Assembly: GCA_040766135.1 (NCBI GenBank)
Contig: JAXGRA010000012.1
Span: 1-64,000 of the forward strand
Direction: 5' to 3'
Length of the DNA stretch: 64,000 nucleotides
DNA from: JAGVSV01 sp040766135
Lineage (GTDB): Bacteria; Bacillota; Clostridia; Christensenellales; Aristaeellaceae
Within the stretch, counting starts at the first letter, position 1. Each line of letters begins with the position of its first letter. A program made the translations under genes and the position numbers. The notes below the pieces were generated by a model, which searched no databases, was not told where the DNA came from, and saw only the letters and a list, made by a program, of their open reading frames with translations. Positions 8,767-17,151 of the stretch are shown piece after piece.

Positions 8767-9880
8767 GTCTTTCAAACAGCATGCCGATGAGCGCTTGGCC
8801 CACATCACGATGAGCGAGGGGCTGAAGCACCGCGTGCGCCAGGCCATACAGAAGGAACAGCGCACACCCCGCCGACGCACGCTGCACGTGGCGCTGGTGG
8901 CAGTGCTGCTGCTGGGCACGCTCACAGCCTTTGCCTTAAGCGGCGGCTTTGGCCTGTTTGAGCTGATGGGCACCGTGCTGCCGCATTTTGCCAATGTGCG
9001 CCCGGAGGCTGATACGCTGGTGCAGCGCAACTTAGCGCACTACCGCTTTGAGCACGTGGATGTGGACATCCGGGAGGCCGCCTATGACGGGCGCTACCTG
9101 CGCGTGGCCTATGCCATCACCGACCGCGCGGCCACAGCACCTTTGGACACGCCCGGCACCTCGCTGGTCGATGGCCGCATGGAAAATTATCCCTTCACCG
9201 CAGCCAATCAGGACGGCATCTGGTGGACGACATTGGACTGGGCCGAGATAGATGGCCAGCACGTGAACCCGCTGGGCATGACCATCTGCGTGGCCGGCCC
9301 CAACAACGGCGAGGCCATCACCTGGGTGCAGTTTGACGTGCAGGGGTTAGAGCTGCCCGGCACGTTCACCGTGCGCCTGCCCATCCGGGGCAGCGACACA
9401 CCCCATGAATTGGACTTCGCCATGGACAAAAGCGGCATGGAGCATGTGTTCCCGCTGGCGCCGCCGCCGGACAAGCGCGTGGGCAACTATGTTATCAGCA
9501 TTCAGGACATCACCGTCAGCCCCATCCGCACTTATATTACGCTGCACCTGATCATCGACCCCGGCGTTGATATGGAGGAAGCCTGGGACATTGCCGGGCA
9601 ATGGGTGAACGATGCCACGCTGTCGGATGCCGACGGCAAAAACCCGCAGCAATGGGCGGACACCGGTTTCGGCCCCGTTGACAACACCGAATGGGTGCGC
9701 ATTGACCTGCCCGGCGGCAAGTTTGACTATGAGGATCGCATTATCGACCCGGACAAACCTGTTACCATGATGGTCTTTTTCGAGTTTACGCCGCCGGAGC
9801 AGTACCCGGACGCATTCCGTTTAGGACACAGCGAGCAGGATTCTATCCTGATCCCCTTTACCAGATTACCGGCGCAGTAA
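8759..9880 (+). CDS. Membrane anti-sigma factor, DUF4179-like
   Basis: A 373-residue single-pass protein. Residues 1-40 are cytoplasmic and basic (KHRVRQAIQKEQRTPRRR), residues 41-60 form one membrane helix (LHVALVAVLLLGTLTAFAL), and about 310 residues lie outside, mixed beta sequence like the DUF4179 and RsiX-type extracellular sensor domains. Its eight-base overlap with the sigma gene is the standard arrangement for sigma/anti-sigma pairs: the N-terminal part would hold the sigma factor until an envelope signal releases it. The cytoplasmic part lacks an obvious HxxxCxxC zinc motif, so it is not a ZAS-type anti-sigma. Ligand unknown. Confidence 0.8.
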   Translation: MNKSFKQHADERLAHITMSEGLKHRVRQAIQKEQRTPRRRTLHVALVAVLLLGTLTAFALSGGFGLFELMGTVLPHFANVRPEADTLVQRNLAHYRFEHVDVDIREAAYDGRYLRVAYAITDRAATAPLDTPGTSLVDGRMENYPFTAANQDGIWWTTLDWAEIDGQHVNPLGMTICVAGPNNGEAITWVQFDVQGLELPGTFTVRLPIRGSDTPHELDFAMDKSGMEHVFPLAPPPDKRVGNYVISIQDITVSPIRTYITLHLIIDPGVDMEEAWDIAGQWVNDATLSDADGKNPQQWADTGFGPVDNTEWVRIDLPGGKFDYEDRIIDPDKPVTMMVFFEFTPPEQYPDAFRLGHSEQDSILIPFTRLPAQ

Positions 9881-9955
9881 GCGCTGTGCAGATCAATATG
9901 TAAGCCCGCCAGGCGGCAGGCTGGTTTGTCGATGCCACAATGAAAGGACATGCAT

Positions 9956-10360
9956 ATGAAACATGCAAGGAAAACTCTGGTTTGGATGCTTCTGCTGGCT
10001 CCGTCCGGCGTGGTGGCACAGGATGTGCCGCTGGTCGGCGTGCAGCACATGATAAGCACCTATGAAACCTTGATAAAAAACGGTCAGCTGCGCCGGGTGG
10101 ATAGCGTACAGTTGGGGTATATCGGCTGGTACAACCGGCGCGACCCCGGCACGCTGACGCTGCTGCCCTGCTGGATGTTGGAAGGCCTGCTGTATAACAG
10201 CGCCGCGGACACCGGCCTGTTGGAGGGCACAGATTACCCCATACTGGACGATCACGTAAGCCAGGTGCTGGTATGCGCGCAGACCGGGCAATGCATCGAC
10301 CCCTGGCGCGCCGATCAAGGCCGCCTGTACGACCTGCCTGTAAAACTGCCCAAACAATAA
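9956..10360 (+). CDS. Truncated paralogue of the secreted family at 12.6-16.2 kb (signal peptide plus C-terminal domain)
   Basis: A 134-residue protein; AAAGGA lies seven bases before the ATG at 9956. A short signal peptide (LVWMLLLAPSGVVAQ) runs straight into a domain that matches only the C-terminal third of its neighbours: DVPL, then a helix ending NGQLRRVDSVQLGYIGWYN, then GTLTLLPCWMLEG and a final AQTG. The 412-residue paralogue at 13808 has the same blocks in the same order (DDVPL, GKLRSVDALRLGYVGWYN, GTLTLLPFWVLEG, NAQTG), preceded by about 270 more residues. This gene therefore seems to be an in-frame internal deletion. Whether the short form is functional is unknown. Confidence 0.75.
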   Translation: MKHARKTLVWMLLLAPSGVVAQDVPLVGVQHMISTYETLIKNGQLRRVDSVQLGYIGWYNRRDPGTLTLLPCWMLEGLLYNSAADTGLLEGTDYPILDDHVSQVLVCAQTGQCIDPWRADQGRLYDLPVKLPKQ

Positions 10361-10371
10361 GGAGGAACCCC

Positions 10372-12564
10372 ATGAACATGAGGAAACTGATGTGCCTGTT
10401 GCTGTTGCTTGCGCTGCTGCCGCTGACGGCAGGCGCGCAGCCCGCTGCGGCCTTTGCGCCGGGGATGAACCTGTCCGAACGCTTTGACCCGCCACACCGC
10501 AATTTAACGGCGCTGACCGCCTTTGACGGACAGGTGGTGTTTGCCGACAACAGCCAGCTGTATGTGGCAACGCCGGACGGGCAAACATACGTGAAGCCCC
10601 TCCACGATTTCTTGGGCCCCGTGCGCGAGGGCGGCTACCGCTCCCCTGCCTTTGCACAGGATGAAAAACGCTTGGCGCTGCTGGACACACAAAGCGGCGC
10701 GCTGGCGTGGTTAGACCCGTCCGGCGGCGCGCCCGCGCCCGGCGCCCGGTTGGCGCTGGACTGGCAGGACTATACCGCCGACATGGGCTACTATATGCAG
10801 GTAGAGCCGCCCGTGCAGTATGCGCTGGCCGGCGATACGCTGTACGCGCTGGACGCCCGGGGTGCCAACATCACCCGTTTTTCATTGGACACCGGCAAAA
10901 AACTGCCCGCACTGTCCGCCGCCGCACAGGCCATCGTATCCTACCGGGACGGCAAGCTGCTGCTGGTGCAGGCCTTGCCCAGCGCGGATGGGCAGGGGGC
11001 CGTGCCCTCGCTGATGGTATACGACCCGCAGGCAAATGCCGCCGCCCCGGTGCAAGCGCTGACCGGGCAGGTGGGCAGCGTCAGCTATGACCCCGTCAGC
11101 GATACGCTGCTGGCCGCGCAGGGCAATACGGTGTACGCCTATCCCGCCTTGGGGGAGGGAAAGCCCTGCGCCTCGCTGCCCCAGAACGATTTCTTTATGG
11201 AATATCTGCCCATTGCGGCGCTGCCCGGCCAGCTGTTGGCCGTGGGCACGCGCGACAGCATCTACCTGAAATCCGCCGATGCCGCCGCCTTTGCCGAGAA
11301 AACGCCGCTTAAGCTGCTGCTGGCCGCCTCCAGCAGCGATGGCCTCAACCAGGCCGCCAACGCCGTGGAAAACGTGGCGCTCACCGTGGTGCAGGATTCT
11401 CTGTCGCCGCTGGAATTTGCGCAGATGATCATCACCGGCGACACCGAGCACGACCTGTATTGGGTGAACCTCAGCGCGGTGGATTTTGTGAGCCTGATGA
11501 AAAAGGGCTATGCCGCCGACCTGTCCGGCAGCGCCAAGTTAGCGCAGGCGCACCGGGAGCTGTATCCGCAGGTGCAGCAGGCGGTATCCGATGGGGAGGG
11601 CATCTATGCCGTGCCCCTGTCCGCCACCGGCATCACACTGTTGGGCGAGAAAAGCTATGTGTTTGACGAAAACGGGCAGCCCACGCTGCACACGCTGGAC
11701 GACCTGCTGCAATATATGCAGATGTGGCCGGACACCATGGCCGAGGAGCACCCGGACATGACGCCCTACCGGGGGTATGAGGTGAAGTACGGCGCGCATG
11801 AGCTGGTGCTGAAAACGTATATCGACAGCTGCATCGGCACCGGGCAGGAACTGTCCTTTGACACCCCGCAGCTGCGGCAGATGATGGAAAAGCTGGCCGC
11901 CATGGACTGGGATGTGCTGGAATGCGGGGACGAGGACTACACCGCCCCGGTGGTGTTCAGCGATGAATGGCTGATGTTTTTGCATCTGTTCAACGGCGAT
12001 GGGCGGGACAGCCATGACTATTTCCCCTTTTTGCTGGCGCTGTCGCCCGATGTGCCCGCGGTGCTGCCGCTGGAGGTCAGCTGCGTGTTTATCAACCCGC
12101 GCAGCCCGCATCAGGACGCCGCGCTGCAATTGGTGGAGGCGCTGCTGGATGCCATGCCCGACGATGACCGCATCATGCTGCACGAGCAGGAGAACACCCC
12201 GGTGGAAAACCCATCCTATCAGCAAACGCTTGCCGAATATGAGGCCCTGCTGGCCCGCAAGCGCGCCCAGATGGACGCCGCCACCGGCGGCGAGCGCAAC
12301 GAGCTGAAAGCCTGGCTTACGCGCGCCGAACAGCACTATGAGGAGTTAAAGGTTACCCAGCGCTGGCTCATCAGCGAGCAGAACATCCGCGATTACCGCG
12401 CGCTGGCCGCGCACGCCTATGTGCGGCAGTACAACGGCGAATTCTTAGGCGCGCGCACGGCGGTAGAAACGCTGAGCCAGTATACCGGCGGCAGCATCGA
12501 CCTGGACAGATTTTTGAGTGACATCCAAAATCGTCTGAATCTGATCCGCAACGAAAGCCGGTAA
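10372..12564 (+). CDS. Secreted beta-propeller plus solute-binding-like protein
   Basis: A 730-residue exported protein; start fixed by GGAGGAA seven bases before the ATG. Signal peptide at residues 1-22 (LMCLLLLLALLPLTAGA). Residues about 30-310 contain repeated strands of the form xGDTLYALDARG and VVFADNSQLYVATPDG, typical of a beta-propeller. Residues about 320-600 resemble the two-lobed extracellular solute-binding proteins of ABC importers (FAQMIITGDTEHDLYWVN, GIYAVPLSATGITLLGE), and the last 100 residues are helical. No ABC permease is nearby, so it may be a sensor or surface binding protein rather than a transport component. It sits in the sigma-led run of genes. Exact family not recognised. 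Confidence 0.75.
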   Translation: MNMRKLMCLLLLLALLPLTAGAQPAAAFAPGMNLSERFDPPHRNLTALTAFDGQVVFADNSQLYVATPDGQTYVKPLHDFLGPVREGGYRSPAFAQDEKRLALLDTQSGALAWLDPSGGAPAPGARLALDWQDYTADMGYYMQVEPPVQYALAGDTLYALDARGANITRFSLDTGKKLPALSAAAQAIVSYRDGKLLLVQALPSADGQGAVPSLMVYDPQANAAAPVQALTGQVGSVSYDPVSDTLLAAQGNTVYAYPALGEGKPCASLPQNDFFMEYLPIAALPGQLLAVGTRDSIYLKSADAAAFAEKTPLKLLLAASSSDGLNQAANAVENVALTVVQDSLSPLEFAQMIITGDTEHDLYWVNLSAVDFVSLMKKGYAADLSGSAKLAQAHRELYPQVQQAVSDGEGIYAVPLSATGITLLGEKSYVFDENGQPTLHTLDDLLQYMQMWPDTMAEEHPDMTPYRGYEVKYGAHELVLKTYIDSCIGTGQELSFDTPQLRQMMEKLAAMDWDVLECGDEDYTAPVVFSDEWLMFLHLFNGDGRDSHDYFPFLLALSPDVPAVLPLEVSCVFINPRSPHQDAALQLVEALLDAMPDDDRIMLHEQENTPVENPSYQQTLAEYEALLARKRAQMDAATGGERNELKAWLTRAEQHYEELKVTQRWLISEQNIRDYRALAAHAYVRQYNGEFLGARTAVETLSQYTGGSIDLDRFLSDIQNRLNLIRNESR

Positions 12565-12577
12565 CCGGAGGGATTTG

Positions 12578-13651
12578 ATGAAACGCTTGTTGATATGGCT
12601 CCTTGTTTGTTTGGGCGTATGGACGCCCGCAGCGCACGCTGATGAGTGGCAATCCGTGCAGCAGCTGCACCGGCAAGCTGCCGCCGGATGGCGTCAGACG
12701 ATACAGGCGGGCCGCCGCACGGTGGTCATTGACATAGACATCGACGTGCCCGATGTGCAGGCTGTGCCCGTGCTGCGCATTGCCCGCGGCAGCACGGCAT
12801 ATACCCCGCAGGCGCAGCCGGACGAATTGCTCTATACATTCAATGGCGGCGGCATCCCCGACTACCCCGGTTGCTTCGCCCTGGTTCATAACGCCCCGGA
12901 CGGCGAATACTTTTGGGACAAGGGCGGCCTGAACCGGCGGCAGCCCACGGAATGGAAAAACGCTTATACGCAGGTATATGTCTGGCTGCGCCCGTGGGAC
13001 ATGCAGCGCGCCTGCACGCAGGGCAACCCCTATCCCTTGGGCGATGCCGTGCGCGATGTGCAGGCGCTGCTGGATCGCGCAACGGACAGGCAATTGCAAT
13101 TCTCACTGGACACCGTGGAGACCGTGGGCATTTACAGCGTCAAGGAATGGACAGGGCAAACCCCAATCTTGGGCGAACTGCTGGCACCGGAATATTACAG
13201 GCTGAAATGTACGCAGCACCTGCGCGGCCTGCCGCTGCTGCGCGCTATGGACATAGAGCTGATGAACAACGATGCCCCCAAAAATGTTCAGAAACATGCT
13301 GTGTTTGCCCCAGGCGATGCCGTGGTTAGAATCGCGTCCGCTTCTTCCTACAGCTTCGGCGTGCGGCCTGTGCATGAAACCGCCGTACTGCACGATGACA
13401 TCCCGCTGTGCCCGCTTGCCACCATCCAGCAATCCATTGAAAAATTGATTTTCTCCGGCCATCTGCGCTCGGTGCACAGCCTGCGCTTTGGGCTGGTGGC
13501 CTATAACGACCCGGACAGCGCGGATGGCATCATCGCCATGCCCGCGTGGGTGGTCAGAGAAATTGAAATCAATGGCATTAAGGTTGAGGATCATCGCCAT
13601 GCCCGCGTGGGTGGTCAAGGGCAACTACTACCGCAACCCGGCCGTGTCTGA
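12578..13651 (+). CDS. Secreted family protein, 5' part of a gene split by a 61-bp duplication/insertion
   Basis: A 357-residue frame starting at ATG 12578 (GGAGGG upstream) with a signal peptide (LLIWLLVCLGVWTPAAHA). It aligns in layout with the 412- and 379-residue paralogues downstream: an N-terminal domain with a VVIDIDIDVPD segment, a middle HLRGLPLLRAMDIE, then the C-terminal DDIPLCPL and GHLRSVHSLRFGLV blocks. After IIAMPAWVV the frame runs into 34 unrelated residues and stops. The proper continuation (KGNYYRNPAVSDNP to VTKQ) is in the next frame. Removing one 61-bp unit between two 28-bp direct repeats restores a single 390-codon frame ending at 13811, four bases into the next gene. 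Confidence 0.8.
   Translation: MKRLLIWLLVCLGVWTPAAHADEWQSVQQLHRQAAAGWRQTIQAGRRTVVIDIDIDVPDVQAVPVLRIARGSTAYTPQAQPDELLYTFNGGGIPDYPGCFALVHNAPDGEYFWDKGGLNRRQPTEWKNAYTQVYVWLRPWDMQRACTQGNPYPLGDAVRDVQALLDRATDRQLQFSLDTVETVGIYSVKEWTGQTPILGELLAPEYYRLKCTQHLRGLPLLRAMDIELMNNDAPKNVQKHAVFAPGDAVVRIASASSYSFGVRPVHETAVLHDDIPLCPLATIQQSIEKLIFSGHLRSVHSLRFGLVAYNDPDSADGIIAMPAWVVREIEINGIKVEDHRHARVGGQGQLLPQPGRV
13529..13617 (+). repeat. 28-bp direct repeat flanking a frame-breaking insertion
   Basis: The 28-base sequence beginning ATCATCGCCATGCCCGCG occurs at 13529-13556 and again, identically, at 13590-13617. The copies are 61 bases apart with a 33-base AT-richer unique segment between them. Because 61 is not a multiple of three, the second copy is read in a different frame. 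Recombination between the copies would delete 61 bases and restore the gene. Confidence 0.9.
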
Positions 13652-13811
13652 CAACCCCTGGAACAGCTTCACCCCGGACGGAAAGGCCTTTATCGGGGGT
13701 GCCAACAACTACCTGACCGATATCGTCATCAACGCACAGACCGGCCGGACGCTGATTGACCTGACCGATGTCCGTGACGTGCTGGCACCGGAGGTGGTGA
13801 CAAAACAATGA
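13599..13811 (+). pseudogene. 3' part of the split secreted family gene
   Basis: The out-of-frame tail of the preceding gene, 70 codons from the ATG inside the second repeat copy (MPAWVVKGNYYRNP) to TGA 13809-13811. It carries the end of the family C-terminal domain, including INAQTG, which is conserved in the other paralogues. Its TGA overlaps the next ATG (ATGA), as expected for the original stop of a coupled operon gene, which supports the frame break being recent. It probably has no independent expression. Confidence 0.75.
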
Positions 13812-15046
13812 AACCTGCAAAAATCCTTTTATTGGCATTTGTTTTGTGCTGTCTGACTTTCACGGGCATCACCGCTGAATCAGTAAGCAGTGAACAGATG
13901 CAAAGCATCGTTGAATTGAGGGCGAGCGCGCCAGCCACCTGGACAGCTGTATATGAAGCACATGGCCGTAAGGTTTCTGTAGATGTCCCGATTACGATTC
14001 CTGCGGTGCATACATTTCCCATCGTGCAGGCAACGGGCATGCCCGCTTCCTCCCTGTTGGATGTGAACCCGGAAGGGATCAACAGCCCATGGGGCCAGAT
14101 TCTGGATGGTATCGGCGTTATTAACAGCCCGCTCTATTTCAGATGGGACAAGCCGGATATGAAGACAAGCAACGATCTGGCGGCAGCCCATCCCACCCCC
14201 AAAGGGCTTGTCGGTTCTCTGAAAATACTGACGGTGAATCACATCGATATGGATGCTTCCTATGCCTATAAGAACAGCGGTACGATGCGGCAGGCGGAGA
14301 CATTTCTTAAAGAAGTCTGGGATACATATTTCCCTGGCGTGCCGTTGGATCTGCTGCCGTATCGAATCTATGCCGGCCAGGAGATGCGGAAACGCGTTGA
14401 GGGAAATAGCGCAGCCAAAGGAAAAATTTGGGAGGACTATGAGGGATATCTATACTGTGAGTTTCATCAAGTCATCAACAGCATACCATTCCTGGATGTG
14501 ATTGAGCGCGCTTATACGACCTATGCAGGCGGGATGAACCTTCCTGTATCTGACGACTATTTCAACATGCCGTTTATCAAGCAGCCGCCGCGCTGCATGG
14601 CCATGCTCAATGGAGGGAAACATTACGGGGTGGATGGGTTGCGAACCGCGATTTTCTCCACCGTCACTGTACAGAAGACAATCGCCGACGATGTGCCGCT
14701 GTGCAGCTTTGATAAAGTGCTCTCCATCTTTGAAAGCCTTATCGAGCAAGGAAAACTTCGCAGCGTGGATGCCCTTCGTTTGGGGTATGTTGGGTGGTAC
14801 AACAAAAGCGATTCTGGGACATTAACCCTTCTTCCTTTTTGGGTATTGGAGGGGGAGCTGTTTGAATCATCAACAAAAAACGCTCCGCTTTACGGCGATG
14901 GATATGATGATGCGGATGCTATTTACCCCCATAGCGCCGAATATGGAATGGTTATGGTAAACGCCCAGACAGGCGAGTTAATCGACTCCTGGAGGGCAGA
15001 CAAGGAGCGCGTTTTTGACAGGCCTGACATCATTACGTGGAAGTAA
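13808..15046 (+). CDS. Secreted family protein, full-length paralogue
   Basis: A 412-residue exported protein with signal peptide residues 1-23 (ILLLAFVLCCLTFTGITA). N-terminal domain about 25-150, middle about 150-290, C-terminal domain about 295-412 with the shared blocks DDVPL, LIEQGKLRSVDALRLGYVGWYN, LLPFWVLEG and VNAQTGE. The end (W-V-L-E-G then x-NAQTG-E) resembles PepSY/YycI-like folds, but this is only a likeness. The start overlaps the stop of the split paralogue by four bases. Codon use is visibly less GC-rich than that of the genes on both sides, which suggests a different history for this copy. Function unknown; likely an envelope protein controlled by the sigma pair upstream. Confidence 0.85.
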   Translation: MKPAKILLLAFVLCCLTFTGITAESVSSEQMQSIVELRASAPATWTAVYEAHGRKVSVDVPITIPAVHTFPIVQATGMPASSLLDVNPEGINSPWGQILDGIGVINSPLYFRWDKPDMKTSNDLAAAHPTPKGLVGSLKILTVNHIDMDASYAYKNSGTMRQAETFLKEVWDTYFPGVPLDLLPYRIYAGQEMRKRVEGNSAAKGKIWEDYEGYLYCEFHQVINSIPFLDVIERAYTTYAGGMNLPVSDDYFNMPFIKQPPRCMAMLNGGKHYGVDGLRTAIFSTVTVQKTIADDVPLCSFDKVLSIFESLIEQGKLRSVDALRLGYVGWYNKSDSGTLTLLPFWVLEGELFESSTKNAPLYGDGYDDADAIYPHSAEYGMVMVNAQTGELIDSWRADKERVFDRPDIITWK

Positions 15047-15104
15047 GCGCATTTCTTGTCATCTTGATTGGCGACTATGATGCGGGATTACGCGAGGAGG
15101 CTTT

Positions 15105-16244
15105 ATGAACAAATCGATTCTTTGCATGCTGTGCGCGCTGATGCTGGCCGCCTTGATGCCCTGCGCTGCGGCAGGGCAGGCGTATGTGCCGCTGCCCGTT
15201 TTGCGCGAGCAGGCACAGGCAGGCATGACCGGCACCTGGGACATCAAGGGCTGGACGGTAACGGTCAACATGCAGCCTGACCTGCCGCAGGCGGACACGT
15301 GCCCGCTGGTGCGCGTCAAGCTGCCCGGCGACCTGCGGCACCTGATCCCGAAAAATGCCAGCGATGCAACGTTGCCGTTGGAGCGCGACTACGACACGGC
15401 ATTCCGCGCCCGCAGCGGCGCCGATGTGTTCTTTGTAGATACGCCGGGCAACATGGAATTTGCCTATGAGGCGCTGCCCGCAGGCAGCCCAGCCGAGGAC
15501 AGCCCGCTGACCTGGGCCACCGCCATCGATGCCGTTGCGGCCATTGTGGACCCTTTTCTGAAAGAAACCGGGCCGTGCACAATGACCACAAGCAGGCGCA
15601 TGACGGCCACCACACGCACATACCGCAACATGGCGGAGGGGATATACCGCTGGGACTTACCGGAGCTTGACCGGAGCACGCCGCTGACCCAGATGGGCTT
15701 TTATGACCTGCATTGCCTGCAAGCCTTCCACGGCATCCCGCTGCTGGGCATCACATCCGGCAGCTGGGCCGACAAAGCCACCCGCGATGTGCCGCTACCA
15801 CGGGGCAGCATAGATGCCGCTATCGCCACCCCGGAGGACTATATGATTTCGCTCTCGCTTGCACGGTATGATGCCCTGCTGGCAGATGACCTGCCCCTTG
15901 CGCCCTTTGCGCGCATTGTGCAGGAGATTGAGCGCATCTTGGATGACGGCCTGGCCTGGAGCATCTCCGGCCTGCGCTTCGGCACGCTGTGCTTCCATGA
16001 CCCGGACAATGTGGGCAGCGCCTATCTTTTGGTGCCCGTTTGGGAACTGCAGGGCAGGTTTGTGGAGCAATCCTCCTCCCCTTTCCCCGACCCCGCCGAC
16101 CCTTTCCTGCCCATCTCTTTGCGCGATGCGAATTACCAAACCTGCTACATCCATGCCCAGACCGGTGCGTTCCTGAACCCCATGGAACAAACGCCCGGCC
16201 GCAGCCTGGCGGAGATTATTACATGGGAGCAGGTGGGGAAGTAA
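15105..16244 (+). CDS. Secreted family protein, divergent full-length paralogue
   Basis: A 379-residue exported protein; GAGGAGG precedes the ATG by five bases. Signal peptide residues 1-24 (ILCMLCALMLAALMPCAAA). Same order of blocks as its neighbours, more divergent: a VTVNMQPDLPQADTCPLVRV segment matching the N-terminal strand of the others, LQAFHGIPLLGI in the middle, then DDLPLAPF, SISGLRFGTLCFHDPDN, LVPVWELQG and IHAQTG in the C-terminal domain. It is the last gene of the sigma-led run. The downstream 100 bases hold a ribosome-site-like AGGAGG and a ten-codon frame only. Function unknown. Confidence 0.85.
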   Translation: MNKSILCMLCALMLAALMPCAAAGQAYVPLPVLREQAQAGMTGTWDIKGWTVTVNMQPDLPQADTCPLVRVKLPGDLRHLIPKNASDATLPLERDYDTAFRARSGADVFFVDTPGNMEFAYEALPAGSPAEDSPLTWATAIDAVAAIVDPFLKETGPCTMTTSRRMTATTRTYRNMAEGIYRWDLPELDRSTPLTQMGFYDLHCLQAFHGIPLLGITSGSWADKATRDVPLPRGSIDAAIATPEDYMISLSLARYDALLADDLPLAPFARIVQEIERILDDGLAWSISGLRFGTLCFHDPDNVGSAYLLVPVWELQGRFVEQSSSPFPDPADPFLPISLRDANYQTCYIHAQTGAFLNPMEQTPGRSLAEIITWEQVGK

Positions 16245-16350
16245 GAGCGCGCCTTAGATTTTATGACACTGCACTCGTATTCAGGAGGTTTTGAATTCGT
16301 TATTTATGGTACCACTAAAATAGCGTAAATCTGACCGTTTAAACGCTTTC

Positions 16351-16905
16351 TTATGGCGATAAAACCGATGCTTTCCCATATTCTTCAAAAACGCTCAAAA
16401 AATATTCCGCAAGTTCGTTGCACCAGGGAGTTTTCGGATTGCCGTCTACTTTAAAGTAAATGCTTTCTCCGCTTGCATATTCGGCTTTAAAAAACATTGA
16501 TGAATGGGATTCCGGTAACTCCGGTATGTCCGTTTCGCTAAGCTCTGACAGCTTAAACTTTTCAATAAGCTTCTGAGCGCCGCTGAGCACTTCATCGCCA
16601 ACCCTTGTGCTTACGCCGTAGCGGTATGCTTCGCTCAAGATAAGCTCGTTATTTTCGTTTCGTTCCAGTTTAAACCGGAGGCGCTCGCTGTCACTGCGGT
16701 TTATGTCTTTACCTGCATAAAAGAATTCGGCCTCCATTGATGTTAAATCTTTTGATTCAATCACCTTTGAAGCATCAACGCTTCTATCAACTTTTCCTCC
16801 AGGCTCAACATCCGGGGTTATATTGTTTCCTCCGTTATCAGTACAAGCGCTCAGCGCAAATGCTATGAGAATGATGAACGCCAATAATTTTATCGAGCTT
16901 TTCAT
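16351..16905 (-). CDS. Lipoprotein of unknown function
   Basis: A 184-residue protein starting at 16905, with GGAGGAGG about six bases upstream. The N-terminus is a lipoprotein signal (LLAFIILIAFALSAC), with the lipobox cysteine at residue 21, followed by a flexible TDNGGNN linker. The mature part is charged, with no motif I recognise. The gene is much AT-richer and uses A/T-ending codons far more than its neighbours, so it was probably acquired separately. It faces the secreted family convergently and begins near a large palindrome. Confidence 0.8.
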   Translation of the reverse strand: MKSSIKLLAFIILIAFALSACTDNGGNNITPDVEPGGKVDRSVDASKVIESKDLTSMEAEFFYAGKDINRSDSERLRFKLERNENNELILSEAYRYGVSTRVGDEVLSGAQKLIEKFKLSELSETDIPELPESHSSMFFKAEYASGESIYFKVDGNPKTPWCNELAEYFLSVFEEYGKASVLSP

Positions 16906-17026
16906 GGTTTCCTCCTCCAACAATGGTCTGTTTTATAATGTTCATGCGAAAGATCAAATGTTCTTCATCATGCAAAGTATAACAGTATTTATACCGATAT
17001 AAAACAGCCATACATCCAAAGAGGAG

Positions 17027-17118
17027 AGAGAATTTGGCCTGCAACAAGAAGCAGACAAGGTCAGCGTAGTGCCGCTCCGCTGACCAAGCAGCCAACACAG
17101 TTGCAGGCCAAATTCTCT
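17027..17118. repeat. Large palindromic element (19-bp perfect inverted repeat with inner stem)
   Basis: AGAGAATTTGGCCTGCAAC (17027-17045) is the exact reverse complement of 17100-17118. Nested within it GGTCAGCG (17059-17066) pairs with CGCTGACC (17078-17085). The 92-base unit lies 33 bases past the stop of thrS and about 120 bases before the lipoprotein start. It can act as the thrS terminator, but the nested two-stem design and size are more like a small mobile palindrome (MITE/REP type) or a structured RNA. Confidence 0.75.
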
Positions 17119-17151
17119 GGCACGACGATGCGCTCATGTTTGGAGTCAGTG

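Noticed and set aside
10273..10371. Upstream extension of the propeller/binding hybrid gene
   Set aside because: It overlaps the end of the truncated paralogue and lacks a ribosome site; ATG 10372 with GGAGGAA and a clean signal peptide is the start.
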